The notes: generated from the letters alone by a model not told the origin. A stretch of DNA of 53,262 nucleotides from PWND01 sp964601515 (GCA_964601515.1 CAZRNU010000006.1:1-53262); one strand, 5' to 3'. Counted from the stretch's first letter, positions 42,885-52,948 are shown. Translations and numbers: made by a program.

Positions 42885-44261
42885 TCAGGCTCTTTCAAGT
42901 CCTACTGTAAAATGCCTCATAATCGGAGCTTCATAAATAATCTTAAAGCCCTTATTAATCTTATCCCTTCTTTCATAAACGTTTGCTAGCGATACTGCAA
43001 TATAATCCATGTGATTATTGGTATAAACCCTTCTTGGAATTGCTAGTCGCAGTAGTTCAAGCGCAGGATAACGATTTTCTCTGGTTACAGGATCTCTATC
43101 GGCTAATATGGTCCCAATTTCAACTCCCCTAACTCCGCCTTCAAGATAAAGCTCAATAGCTAATGTTTGAGCCTGATACTCTTCTTTTGGAACATTGGGC
43201 AAAAATTTCTTTGCATCAACAAAAACAGCATGACCGCCTGTTGGCTGTTGAATTGGAATACCAAAAGATTTCATCTTCTCACCTAAATAAGCTACCTGAC
43301 CAATTCTTGCCTCAAGATAATCGAACTCTGTTCCTTCCAATAACCCTTGAGCAAGAGCACCAAGATCTCTGCCTGCAAGACCGCCATAGGTAACAAATCC
43401 CTCAAACATTATACAATAAGTACTTGCCTTATCAAATAACTGTTTATCTCTGCATGCCAAAAACCCTCCAATATTAACTATCGCATCTTTTTTGCTGCTC
43501 ATTGTGGCACCGTCAGCGTAGCTAAACATCTCTTTTGTTATTTCTTTAATCGTTTTTTTCTCAAAACCTGCTTCACGTGTTTTAATAAAGTATGCATTCT
43601 CCGCAAAGCGGGCAGAGTCAAAAATCAGAGGAACACCGTATTTTTTACATAGCGCCGAGACTTCTTTTATGTTTTGCATTGATACCGGCTGGCCTCCTGA
43701 AGTATTGCATGTAAGAGTAAGTACACACAATGGTATTTTTTCAACCGGATACTTCTTAAATGTATCCTCAAGTTTTTCAGGAGAAATGTTTCCTTTAAAA
43801 GGATGATATATTTCTGTATTGAAAGACTCATCAATAGTGCAATCAACAGCTTTTGCCCTTCTGAATTCTATATGCCCTTTGGTCGTGTCAAAATGAGAAT
43901 TGCCGGGCACAATATCACCCTCTTTTATCATAGCTGAAAAAAGCACATTCTCTGCCGCCCTTCCTTGGTGTGAAGGCAAAAAATATGGCATTCCAAGCAA
44001 ATTATTTATAACATCTTTAAGTTTAAAATAAGACAAAGATCCTGCATAGCTTTCATCACCCAGCATAATCTCAGACCATTGATATTGGCTCATAGCACCG
44101 GTTCCGCTATCTGTAAGAAGATCAACAAAAACTCTATCGCTTCTTAAGTTAAAAAGATTATATCTTGCTTCTTTAATCCAACTTTCTCTCTCCTCTCTAT
44201 TACTTCTGTATATTGGCTCAATTACTTTTATTTTGAATGGTTCTGCATATGGAAGTTTCAT
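42885..44261 (-). CDS. tnaA: tryptophanase (tryptophan indole-lyase)
   Basis: I start at the ATG at 44261 (MKLPYAEPFKIKVIEPIYRS), as homologues do; the product is 458 residues. It belongs to the beta-eliminating lyases. PLP lysine is K258 in SSKKDAIVNIGG, and phosphate and substrate regions are THQGR-like SHQGRAAE (97-104) and DSARFAENAYF. Overall it resembles tyrosine phenol-lyase as much as tryptophanase. However, D125 (HFDTTKGH) and I382 (VEIGT) match the tryptophanase-specific residues, where tyrosine phenol-lyase has Thr and Arg. It cleaves tryptophan to indole, pyruvate and ammonia in the cytosol. It ends 2 bases from the stop of the convergent cyclase gene. Confidence 0.87.
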   Translation of the reverse strand: MKLPYAEPFKIKVIEPIYRSNREERESWIKEARYNLFNLRSDRVFVDLLTDSGTGAMSQYQWSEIMLGDESYAGSLSYFKLKDVINNLLGMPYFLPSHQGRAAENVLFSAMIKEGDIVPGNSHFDTTKGHIEFRRAKAVDCTIDESFNTEIYHPFKGNISPEKLEDTFKKYPVEKIPLCVLTLTCNTSGGQPVSMQNIKEVSALCKKYGVPLIFDSARFAENAYFIKTREAGFEKKTIKEITKEMFSYADGATMSSKKDAIVNIGGFLACRDKQLFDKASTYCIMFEGFVTYGGLAGRDLGALAQGLLEGTEFDYLEARIGQVAYLGEKMKSFGIPIQQPTGGHAVFVDAKKFLPNVPKEEYQAQTLAIELYLEGGVRGVEIGTILADRDPVTRENRYPALELLRLAIPRRVYTNNHMDYIAVSLANVYERRDKINKGFKIIYEAPIMRHFTVGLERA

Positions 44262-44532
44262 GTTTGGGAATATTAAATGTTTGTAAATAAGAAAAATAAA
44301 AATGAAGTAGGAAAAAACACCCATTAGAAATCACAGGGCGTAGTTCTAGAAACAAAAAGAATCTCTTTTCTTAATGTTTTTAAAGAGAATTTTGAAGTTT
44401 TGAGTATGAATGCTTAGCATCAAGAAATGTTTTTCAAAACAAAAATATGAAAAATACTGTATCAACTCAACTGAATAAAAAACTTTTTGTAGTTTAGCAA
44501 CTGTTTAAAAAATCTCAAAACAATCGATAATA

Positions 44533-47052
44533 ATGCAATTCTTCAGGCTTTTATTTGTTTTTTCGGTATTAGTTTTTGCTTCAGCTGTTAGCTATTCTCA
44601 AAACACAAAAATTGATTCACTTAAAAATGAGCTAAAAAAGTCATTACACGACACAACAAGAGCCGGAATATACGCCAGAATTGCAAATAATATGGTTGAT
44701 ATGGGACTGGATTCTGATTCTGTAAATTTTTATGCTGATAAAACGATTGCACTCGCTGAAAAAAACTTACCCAAAAACATAACGATTCCTGTTAAAGACT
44801 CTATTGTAATCTCATTTATTTTATATAAAGCCAAAGCTCATTATATAAAAGGTTATAATTTTTTAAACATTGGAGAATTTAACGACGCTATCCCTTTTCT
44901 TGAGAAGTCAATTGAGATTTTTGAATTAATAAATAACTACAGTGAAATTGGAGCATGCTACACTCCTCTTGGCATAATTCAATATGCTTTGGGAAATTAT
45001 GAAGGAGCTATTGAATACTTTACAAAAGGTTTGGAGATATTTATTGAGCTTGATGATCAAACCAGAATTGCCACTTCTTACAATAATATCGGGATAATTT
45101 ACCGTCATCAGGGGTTATATGATAAAGCTGTTGAGAATTATATGAAAAGCCTCAAAGTATATGAAGAAGTGGGACATAAAGAAGGTGAAGGAAAATCACA
45201 CAACAACATTGCAATTATATACAATTATCAAAAAAATTATGATTTAGCGATTGATCATTATTTAAAAGCATTAAAAGTATTTGAATCGATTAGCGACAAA
45301 AGAGAGATTAACAGAATAAATAATAATCTGGGTATTGTATACAGTAATATGGCAGAAGATGAACAGGAAGACCAAGAAAAGAAAAAAAGCTATTACGACA
45401 AAGCCCTGTCATATTATGAACAATCTTTAAAAAACGCCAGAGAGCTGAATGACAAGGTTACTGTATCAGCTTGTCTGAGTAATATCGGTAGCATTTACAA
45501 AGAGTTGGGACAATTTTCAAATGCATTGCAGTATCTATTTGAATCTTTGAAAATAGATAAAGAAATGGGAGATGTGGGCGGAATGGCAACAGTAAATGTT
45601 AGAATTGCAGAGGTTTATAATGCAATGGCAAAAGAAATTATAAATACTAAAGATGAAAGCACCCGCCAACTTTTCAACCAATACGTTGATAAGGCTATAG
45701 AATACTCAGACCTTAGTTATAAATCTGCAGTTGAGATTGGCTCATATCCAACTCAACGTTCAGCTTTGCTTCAGTTAATGGCAGCTTGGAAATATAAAGG
45801 TCATACTGCAAAATCACTTTTTTATTCTGAAAAATACATTGAAGTAAATGAATTCATGTATAATGATGAACGAGCAAAAGCCTTGGCTGAAATGCAATCT
45901 AAATATGAAGCAGAAAAAAAAGCATTGGAAATAGAGAACTTGAATAAGGAGAATGCATTAAGAGTAATAGAATTAGCTCACAGTGAGGAACAAAGAAAAA
46001 AGCAAATTACGATTATATATTCGTTTTTTATTGTTTTTACAATCATTATAGTTTTCTCAATTATAATTACAAGGCTTTTTATTCAGAAGAAAAAAGCAAA
46101 TATTGTATTGGCTGAGCAGAGAGACCAAATTCAGGAGCAAAATGTAATGCTTCATGAAGCTATGGAAGAAATTAGAGCACAAAAAGAAGAAATAGAGAGT
46201 CAGCACGAAATGGTTGTTAAACAAAAAGAGTTTATTGAAGAACAAAAGTATAGAATTGACGATTCTATCCGTTATGCCCAAAGAATACAAAATGCAGTAC
46301 TACCGGCTGAAAATAATTTCTCCAAATTGTTTGCTGAATACTTTATTCTTTTCAAGCCCAAGGATATTGTTTCTGGCGACTTTTATTGGGCTGCTGAATC
46401 CGGTGATTGGAAAATTGCAGCAGCAGCAGATTGCACGGGGCATGGTGTACCCGGAGCATTTATGTCGATGCTTGGATTGAGTTTCTTAAACCAGATAACA
46501 GCAACAAAAAGGTTTACCAGTGCTGCTGATATGCTTACCGACCTAAGAAATGAGGTTATCAAAGCATTACGACAATCAAAGGATGATGATGATTCTCAGC
46601 TTGACGGGATGGACATAAGCTTGGCTGCTATTAATAAAAAAACATTAAAATGTCATTGGGCCGGCGCAAACAACCCATTATGGATTATAAGAAAGGATTC
46701 GGAAGACTTATTCTCGGATGACCCTGAAGAGATTATTGAAGAAATAAAAGGAGATAAAATGCCGGTGGGTATTTATATCAAGATGGAAAAATACACCAAC
46801 CACGAACTACAACTGGACAAAGGAGACATTTTATATCTTTTTAGCGATGGTTATTCTGATCAGTTTGGAGGAATGGAAAAGAAAAAATTCAATAAAAAAT
46901 CAATTAAAAAACTTCTCGCAGAATCTAAAGATCTCCCATTGCCTGAACAAAAAGCAATTATAGAGACTGCCTTAAACGAATGGCAAAATCCTCAGCAGGG
47001 TGTTTCATTCGATCAAATAGACGATATTGTTTTTATTGGAATAAAAATATGA
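44533..47052 (+). CDS. TPR sensor with SpoIIE/PP2C-type phosphatase domain
   Basis: The product has 839 residues with signal peptide MQFFRLLFVFSVLVFASAVS. About nine tetratricopeptide repeats span residues 80-430 (for example YNNIGIIYRHQGLYDKAVEN). A membrane helix lies at about 492-516, a coiled coil at about 520-575, and a SpoIIE-type PP2C domain at about 577-839. Metal-binding Asp residues are visible in DIVSGDFYW, AADCTGHGVPGAFMS and LFSDGYSDQ. The periplasmic TPR part would sense or bind proteins and control dephosphorylation of a cytosolic target, usually an anti-sigma antagonist (STAS) protein; no such gene is nearby. The layout is common in Bacteroidota. Confidence 0.92.
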   Translation: MQFFRLLFVFSVLVFASAVSYSQNTKIDSLKNELKKSLHDTTRAGIYARIANNMVDMGLDSDSVNFYADKTIALAEKNLPKNITIPVKDSIVISFILYKAKAHYIKGYNFLNIGEFNDAIPFLEKSIEIFELINNYSEIGACYTPLGIIQYALGNYEGAIEYFTKGLEIFIELDDQTRIATSYNNIGIIYRHQGLYDKAVENYMKSLKVYEEVGHKEGEGKSHNNIAIIYNYQKNYDLAIDHYLKALKVFESISDKREINRINNNLGIVYSNMAEDEQEDQEKKKSYYDKALSYYEQSLKNARELNDKVTVSACLSNIGSIYKELGQFSNALQYLFESLKIDKEMGDVGGMATVNVRIAEVYNAMAKEIINTKDESTRQLFNQYVDKAIEYSDLSYKSAVEIGSYPTQRSALLQLMAAWKYKGHTAKSLFYSEKYIEVNEFMYNDERAKALAEMQSKYEAEKKALEIENLNKENALRVIELAHSEEQRKKQITIIYSFFIVFTIIIVFSIIITRLFIQKKKANIVLAEQRDQIQEQNVMLHEAMEEIRAQKEEIESQHEMVVKQKEFIEEQKYRIDDSIRYAQRIQNAVLPAENNFSKLFAEYFILFKPKDIVSGDFYWAAESGDWKIAAAADCTGHGVPGAFMSMLGLSFLNQITATKRFTSAADMLTDLRNEVIKALRQSKDDDDSQLDGMDISLAAINKKTLKCHWAGANNPLWIIRKDSEDLFSDDPEEIIEEIKGDKMPVGIYIKMEKYTNHELQLDKGDILYLFSDGYSDQFGGMEKKKFNKKSIKKLLAESKDLPLPEQKAIIETALNEWQNPQQGVSFDQIDDIVFIGIKI

Positions 47053-47113
47053 TTTACACAATATTTTTTCAACAACAGCGTATCATATTCTATAAATAAC
47101 CAAATTGTTTATA

Positions 47114-48601
47114 ATGAACATAATAAGACTATTTTTTTCAACAGCAATCTTAATCATAGTAGTTTATTTTTCAGCTGTTTCACAACCTACGCCTCCAACA
47201 TTTCTTACTCTAAATGATGTTTTACAAATTGCTTTAGATAAATCTCCTGATGCACAAATGGCGAGGCATAGGTTTAGAGGAAGTTATTGGCAGTACAGAA
47301 GCTACCGAGCCGGTTACTTGCCTCATCTGAGATTCGATGGAACTGTGCCAAACCTCAACCGAAGTATATCTCCTATTACCTTACCCGATGGCTCTGATGT
47401 TTTTATCAGGAGAAGTTTGGCAACATCAAGTGGCTCATTATCATTAAGTCAGACAATAGGGCTCACAGGCGGACAGCTTTTTATTAGCTCAGGTTTGCAA
47501 AGAATAGATCTTATCAGAGACGACAAAACTGAAGTTTCATATCTAACAACCCCAATCAATATCGGCTTCAGACAGCCCATATTTTCTTACAACCCATATA
47601 AATGGGAAAGGAAAATAGAACCCATAAGATATGAAGAAGCTAAAAGACAATACATAGACGACCTTGAATCAATCTCAATTAGAGCAACAAATATGTTTTT
47701 TGATCTGCTGCTTGCACAAATGAATATTGAGATAAATCGACTAAACCTCAGCAGCAACGATACATTATACCAAATAGCTAAAGGAAGGTTTAGCCTTGGA
47801 AGAATTGCTGAAAATGAGCTTTTACAAATGGAGTTAAACCTTCTAAACTCAGAATCTTTATACGAGCAATCTTTAATTGATTATGAAGCCGCATTGTTCA
47901 ATTTTCGTTCTTATTTAGGGCTTGACGGAAATTCACACATTGAACTTTTTCCTCCAAAAGAGCTACACAGCTTGAAGATAGAAGTTGAAAGAGCAATGGA
48001 AGAGGCAAAAAAGAACAGACCCGACATGCTTGCTCAACAAAGATATCTGATTGAAGCAGAAAGCCAGGTAAGCAGAGCAAAAGCCGACAGTCGTGTGAAT
48101 GCAAATCTTTTTGGAGTTGTTGGATATACCCAAAGTGCAGATAATTTTGATGCAGCTTACAAAAACCCACTCGACCAACAGCAGGTAAGTATTGGCATTT
48201 CAATTCCTATAATCGACTGGGGTGTTGGTCGCGGCAAAATAAAAATGGCTGAATCAAACCTTGAGCTTATGCAAACGAGAGTGAATCAGGCAATGAATGA
48301 TTTCGAGCAAGAAATATTCTTGAGAGTAATGGAGTTTAACATGCTGGAAAGCCAGCTAAACATTGCACAAAAAGCTGATGTTATTGCCGAAAAAAGGTAT
48401 GATGTTACTCTACAAAGATTTCTTATTGGAAAAATTGATATTATTGAACTCAATCTTGCAATAGAAGAAAAAGACCGTTCAAAGCAAAGATATCTTGCAG
48501 CCCTTAGAAGTTATTGGAGAAGTTTTTATGAAATGAGACGGCTTACACATTTCGACTTCTTAAATGACAAGCCAATTGAAGTTGACTTCGCTATTTACTA
48601 A
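47114..48601 (+). CDS. TolC-family outer-membrane efflux protein
   Basis: The ATG at 47114 gives a signal peptide (MNIIRLFFSTAILIIVVYFSAVS), so the TTG at 47105 is not needed; the product is 495 residues. The TolC two-fold layout is visible: LTLNDVLQIALDKSPDAQMA at the start of repeat 1 and long helices such as IRATNMFFDLLLAQMNIEIN, with equivalents in the second half (ISIPIIDWGVGRGKIKMAES). It should form an outer-membrane channel with trimeric helices through the periplasm. The usual partners, a membrane-fusion protein and an inner-membrane pump, are not adjacent, so the substrate is unknown. Confidence 0.93.
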   Translation: MNIIRLFFSTAILIIVVYFSAVSQPTPPTFLTLNDVLQIALDKSPDAQMARHRFRGSYWQYRSYRAGYLPHLRFDGTVPNLNRSISPITLPDGSDVFIRRSLATSSGSLSLSQTIGLTGGQLFISSGLQRIDLIRDDKTEVSYLTTPINIGFRQPIFSYNPYKWERKIEPIRYEEAKRQYIDDLESISIRATNMFFDLLLAQMNIEINRLNLSSNDTLYQIAKGRFSLGRIAENELLQMELNLLNSESLYEQSLIDYEAALFNFRSYLGLDGNSHIELFPPKELHSLKIEVERAMEEAKKNRPDMLAQQRYLIEAESQVSRAKADSRVNANLFGVVGYTQSADNFDAAYKNPLDQQQVSIGISIPIIDWGVGRGKIKMAESNLELMQTRVNQAMNDFEQEIFLRVMEFNMLESQLNIAQKADVIAEKRYDVTLQRFLIGKIDIIELNLAIEEKDRSKQRYLAALRSYWRSFYEMRRLTHFDFLNDKPIEVDFAIY

Positions 48602-48808
48602 ATAATAATCAATTCCATTTATTAAAAATATACTTTTTGATATTTACCTGTTGATTATCAGTAAAATAGCAAACAGTTCCTCTGAACAAATTTTATATTT
48701 TTTTTGTGCAAGTTTTTGATTAAATATTAGGCTGACAATTAAAGTTTTTTAATTTTGTAAGGCTTAAGAGAATATTCTATTTAAACCATCAAACATAAAA
48801 CCATTATT

Positions 48809-50272
48809 ATGAGTAACAAAGGCGTAGATTTTTATGTAAAAGCCGGTCAAAGGGCTATGCAATGGCACAAAGAAAACATTGCCAGAATGAAAAAGTGCAA
48901 TTTCGACACCATAGCTGTGCACGGAATTTATTCAATGCAAGAAGCATTAGATTTTAATCAGGGCTCCATTATTGAGCCTATTTACATGTCAACCTCTCAA
49001 ACCTATAGAGATTCTGACGAAATGGAAGCTGCGTTATCATATCAAATACCTACATTTTGCTATTCGAGAATAGCAAATCCAAGTATGTATTACTATGAAG
49101 GAGTTTTGGCTCTATTAGAATCTTATAAAACAGGCGTTGACGCCTCTTGTATAGCAACAGCTTCTGGTATGGCTGCAATACAAAGCGCTGTTGATCCATT
49201 CTTGGTTGTAGACCCAAAGAAACCTAACGCTCCAATGAATTTTGTAGCTACCACACAAGTGTATGGAGGAACTTATCAGCAGTTCTCCATGAGAAAAGAA
49301 TCCGAACATAAAGTAGAATGGAGAAAAGTAATAAACTCAAATAATATTGATGAGTGGGCAGCCCTCATTGATGAAAACACAAGATTCCTTTATGGTGAAC
49401 TTCCAAGTAATCCTTCACAAAGCTTTTTCGATATTGCAAAAGTTGCAGAGTTAGCTCACAAACATAATATTCCATTAATTATCGACTCTACAGTTGCAAC
49501 TCCGGCTCTATTAAGACCGCTGGAATTCGGAGCCGACATTGTTGTACAGTCTGTTACAAAATCATTGTTCTCAAGCGGATTTGGTATTGCAGGTGCAATT
49601 ATCGCAAGAAAAAACATCCATTCCAATATAGACAATGACGCTATGAAAGAAGATTTCTGTACATATCTGAAACTTCTTCCAAACAGAGATAATGGTCCAA
49701 ATATATCTCCAATGAATGCAGTTTTAGCATTAAATGATATAAGAACAATTCGTTCAAGAATAGACCTGGTTAGTCGCAGCACAATGAAAATCGCTAAATT
49801 CCTTGAAAATCACAAGCATATTGAAGGAGTTGATTATCTTGGTTTAGAATCTCATCCCCTCCACGAACTTGCTAAAAAATATATGTTCCTTGTAGATTCA
49901 GAGATGGATGATATTTACAATCAGAAAGTTAACAGATACGGACATCTTATGTCTTTCAGAATAAAAGGTGATGCTCAAAAAACAAGAGACGTTTTCGACG
50001 GTTTCCAAAGAATCTGGAGAGCAACTGACCTTGGCAGAATTAAGTCAGTAGCTACAATTCCTGCAATTTCTACACATCAACAACAGGGTGAAGAAGGAAG
50101 AAAACTTGCCGGCATTCCACAAAACCTTATTCGTCTGTGCGTTGGTGGTGAACATCCTGATGATATTATTGCTGATATCGATCAAGCATTATCCTCTATA
50201 GATGGAAAGAAATATGCAATTAGTTTCCCTGAATATTCTGCAGGTGGAGCTTCTTCTGCATCATTGAAATAA
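48809..50272 (+). CDS. cystathionine gamma-synthase-family PLP enzyme
   Basis: This 487-residue member of the Cys/Met-metabolism family is about 90 residues longer than usual because of an N-terminal helical extension (residues 1-30) and several insertions. YSRIANPSMYYYE is the phosphate-binding segment, TASGMAAIQS follows it, and the PLP lysine is K251 in QSVTKSLFSSGFG. The VYGGTYQQF segment has Gly where methionine gamma-lyases have Cys. Followed by threonine synthase and a putative homoserine kinase, it is most likely a cystathionine gamma-synthase or O-acyl-homoserine sulfhydrylase that draws on activated homoserine for methionine synthesis. TAATTTTG in the upstream gap fits a -7 element. 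Confidence 0.85.
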   Translation: MSNKGVDFYVKAGQRAMQWHKENIARMKKCNFDTIAVHGIYSMQEALDFNQGSIIEPIYMSTSQTYRDSDEMEAALSYQIPTFCYSRIANPSMYYYEGVLALLESYKTGVDASCIATASGMAAIQSAVDPFLVVDPKKPNAPMNFVATTQVYGGTYQQFSMRKESEHKVEWRKVINSNNIDEWAALIDENTRFLYGELPSNPSQSFFDIAKVAELAHKHNIPLIIDSTVATPALLRPLEFGADIVVQSVTKSLFSSGFGIAGAIIARKNIHSNIDNDAMKEDFCTYLKLLPNRDNGPNISPMNAVLALNDIRTIRSRIDLVSRSTMKIAKFLENHKHIEGVDYLGLESHPLHELAKKYMFLVDSEMDDIYNQKVNRYGHLMSFRIKGDAQKTRDVFDGFQRIWRATDLGRIKSVATIPAISTHQQQGEEGRKLAGIPQNLIRLCVGGEHPDDIIADIDQALSSIDGKKYAISFPEYSAGGASSASLK

Positions 50273-50305
50273 TATTGTAGATTTTCAAAATAAAACAATA
50301 AAACA

Positions 50306-51667
50306 ATGCAGTCTGTAAATTATTATTCAACAAACCTTAAGGCTAACGAAGCTACATTTAAAGAGGCACTATTAAAAGGCTTGGCGCATGACAAGGGTTT
50401 ATATATGCCACAAACCATTCCTCAAATATCCAAGGAATTAATGCTTAGCTTTTCCGAAATGCCTTATCATGAAATTGCATATCACGTTACAGATCATTTT
50501 TTAAAAGGTCATATACCGGATGCTGAGCTTAGGAAAATAACTCAAGACGCCTATAATTTTGATGTCCCTCTTGAAAATGTAATGAACAGATGTTATGTAA
50601 TGAGGCTTGACCAGGGACCGACTGCATCGTTTAAAGATTTTGCGGCAAGAATGATGGGAAGGCTTATGAATTATTATTTAAAGCAGGATAATCGTAAGCT
50701 TCTCATCCTAACTGCCACATCAGGCGATACAGGAAGCGCCATTGCAAATGCTTTTTATGGACTCGACAATATAGAAGTTGTGGTTTTATATCCTGAAAAA
50801 GAAGTTACTAACAGGCAAAGAAAACAAATGACCACACTTGGCAAAAACGTGAAAGTTATTTCTCTTGACGGGAAATTTGACGATTGCCAGGCATTGGTTA
50901 AACAAGCATTTTCAGATGAAGATTTAGATTATTTAAACCTTTCCTCTGCTAACTCAATAAATATTGGCAGGCTTATTCCACAAATTGTTTATTATTTCTA
51001 CGCTTATGCAAAGCTTAGTAATAAAGAAAGAGGCGAACAAATTGTTTTCAGTATCCCTTCCGGAAATTTCGGCAATATGATGGGAAGTATGATTGCAAAA
51101 AAAATGGGACTTCCAATAAAAAGGCTTATTATCGCAACTAATTCTAATGATGAATTCCCTGTTTTAATGCAAAAAGAAGAATATCATAAGATTGAACCTT
51201 CGAGAGATTGTATTTCAAGCGCGATGAATGTTGGGCACCCGAGTAATCTTGCAAGATTAATTGCTTTGTACGGAGGTGTGATGGACGAGAAGGGTATTAT
51301 CAGCAGACAGCCTGATTTTGAACAAATGAGAAGAGATATTTATGCAATAAGCATTAGTGACGAGCTTACAAAAGAAACTATTAAAGAAGTTTACGAAACA
51401 TATAATGTATTACTCGAACCCCATGGTGCAGTTGGTTGGGCAGGATTAAAGAAGTTTTTGCACAATCACCCTCAGGCTCCAAGTTTGCTTTGCGTTTCTT
51501 TAGAAACTGCTCATCCGGCTAAGTTTCCTGAACACATTAATGAGATTCTTTCTGTTGATCCTGAATTACCAAAAAGCCTGTCCGGAATTGAAGACAAGAA
51601 AGAGTTTATTACTCCTCTTGAAAACAACTATGACGACTTTAAAGCATTTCTAAAAAAGAATTATTAG
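50306..51667 (+). CDS. thrC: threonine synthase
   Basis: The product has 453 residues, the length of the longer thrC class. The N-terminal segment MQSVNYYSTNLKANEATFKE is typical, and the PLP lysine is in GPTASFKDFAARMMG. The phosphate-binding loop TATSGDTGSAIANAF and the segment SIPSGNFGNMMGSMIAKKMG are both present. It converts O-phosphohomoserine to threonine in the cytosol. It starts 33 bases after the sulfur-pathway PLP gene and 75 bases before the ApgM-like gene, which could supply its substrate. Confidence 0.96.
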   Translation: MQSVNYYSTNLKANEATFKEALLKGLAHDKGLYMPQTIPQISKELMLSFSEMPYHEIAYHVTDHFLKGHIPDAELRKITQDAYNFDVPLENVMNRCYVMRLDQGPTASFKDFAARMMGRLMNYYLKQDNRKLLILTATSGDTGSAIANAFYGLDNIEVVVLYPEKEVTNRQRKQMTTLGKNVKVISLDGKFDDCQALVKQAFSDEDLDYLNLSSANSINIGRLIPQIVYYFYAYAKLSNKERGEQIVFSIPSGNFGNMMGSMIAKKMGLPIKRLIIATNSNDEFPVLMQKEEYHKIEPSRDCISSAMNVGHPSNLARLIALYGGVMDEKGIISRQPDFEQMRRDIYAISISDELTKETIKEVYETYNVLLEPHGAVGWAGLKKFLHNHPQAPSLLCVSLETAHPAKFPEHINEILSVDPELPKSLSGIEDKKEFITPLENNYDDFKAFLKKNY

Positions 51668-51742
51668 AATATAGCTTTAAACAAATCAGTTATAATAAGT
51701 GTTTCAGAATGTGTAACACTGTTTTATTCGAAATTACAAAAT

Positions 51743-52948
51743 ATGAAGTATATAATTATTCTAGCCGACGGAGTAGCTGACAATCCGATTGAAAAACTTG
51801 GAGGTAAAACCCCGCTTATGGCAGCAAATAAACCAAATATTGATGCTTTATGTGCAAAAAGCCGATGCGGTAAATTAATAACTGTACCATCTGACATGCC
51901 TCCGGGAAGCGAAATTGCAAATATGGCAGTGCTGGGTTACGACGTAAAAGAAGTATATCAGGGAAGAGGAGTACTCGAAGCAGCAAGTATAGGCATTGAC
52001 ATTGAGCCCGGCGAACTTGCAATGAGATGTAATATCATCTGCATTGAAGATGAAAAAATTAAAAATCACTCAGCCGGACATATCACTACAGAAGAAGCAA
52101 AAATTATTGTAAATGATTTAAAGAAGGAGTTTGATAATAATATCGTTTCAATTTATCCGGGTGTAAGCTACAGGCACCTTTTGAAAATTAAAGGAGGAAG
52201 CAACCTAGTTTCATGCACTCCTCCGCACGATGTACCGGGCACTCCCTTTAAGGATGTTATGGTAAAACCAACTTCAAAAGAAGGTGAAGAAACTGCCAAT
52301 ATGCTAAACAACTTGATTTTGGAATCACAAAAGTTTTTAGCAAATCATCCAATCAATTTAAAAAGGATAAAAGAAGGCAAAGACCCTGCAAATTCTATTT
52401 GGCCATGGTCGCCGGGATATAAGCCTAACATGAAAACGTTCCAGGAACTATATGGATTATCAGGTGCCGTAATATCAGCAGTTGATTTACTTTATGGAAT
52501 AGGTAAGTATGCAGGATTTAAAGCAATTCATGTGCCCGGATCAACCGGACTTTACGACACAAATTACGAAGGAAAAGCCAAAGCAGCAGTTGATGCTCTC
52601 AAAGAAGTTGATTTAGTATACCTGCATATTGAAGCTAGCGATGAAGCAGGTCACGAAGGCAATGTTGAACTTAAGACAAAAACCATTGAATATCTAGACC
52701 AAAGAGTTGTAAAATATATTGTTGAAGAGACTTCAAAAATGAAAGAACCGGTATCAATTGCAATATTGCCGGATCATCCAACACCATGCGAAACCAGAAC
52801 TCATAATCATGATGCGGTTCCTTTTATGATTTTCAACCCTCTCCTTGATGCTGATGAGGTAAGTGTGTATGACGAGAAATCAACAGAAAAAGGCATTTAT
52901 GGAGTGATTAAAGGAAATGAATTTATAAAAACATTCATTAACAAATAG
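51743..52948 (+). CDS. ApgM-family protein, proposed homoserine kinase
   Basis: The 401-residue alkaline-phosphatase-superfamily protein is of the archaeal cofactor-independent phosphoglycerate mutase type. The metal and catalytic regions are IIILADGVADNP at the start, the catalytic Ser in PPGSEIANMAVLGYD, and late metal ligands in HIEASDEAGHEGN and ILPDHPTPCETRTHNHDAVP. This subgroup has been proposed as a non-orthologous homoserine kinase because it often sits beside threonine genes, as here directly after thrC; no ThrB of the GHMP type is in the window. Phosphoglycerate mutase activity cannot be excluded. Confidence 0.85.
   Translation: MKYIIILADGVADNPIEKLGGKTPLMAANKPNIDALCAKSRCGKLITVPSDMPPGSEIANMAVLGYDVKEVYQGRGVLEAASIGIDIEPGELAMRCNIICIEDEKIKNHSAGHITTEEAKIIVNDLKKEFDNNIVSIYPGVSYRHLLKIKGGSNLVSCTPPHDVPGTPFKDVMVKPTSKEGEETANMLNNLILESQKFLANHPINLKRIKEGKDPANSIWPWSPGYKPNMKTFQELYGLSGAVISAVDLLYGIGKYAGFKAIHVPGSTGLYDTNYEGKAKAAVDALKEVDLVYLHIEASDEAGHEGNVELKTKTIEYLDQRVVKYIVEETSKMKEPVSIAILPDHPTPCETRTHNHDAVPFMIFNPLLDADEVSVYDEKSTEKGIYGVIKGNEFIKTFINK

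Noticed and set aside
44346..44420. 24-residue frame (MLSIHTQNFKILFKNIKKRD, then SFCF) in the tnaA leader, considered as a TnaC-like peptide
   Set aside because: It contains no Trp, Asp-Pro end or other TnaC feature, and a frame of this length is expected by chance; only a weak TCTCTTT/AAAGAGA hairpin overlaps it.
48602..48808. SAM riboswitch upstream of the cystathionine-synthase-family gene
   Set aside because: No multi-stem aptamer pattern could be drawn; only a -7-like TAATTTTG is visible.
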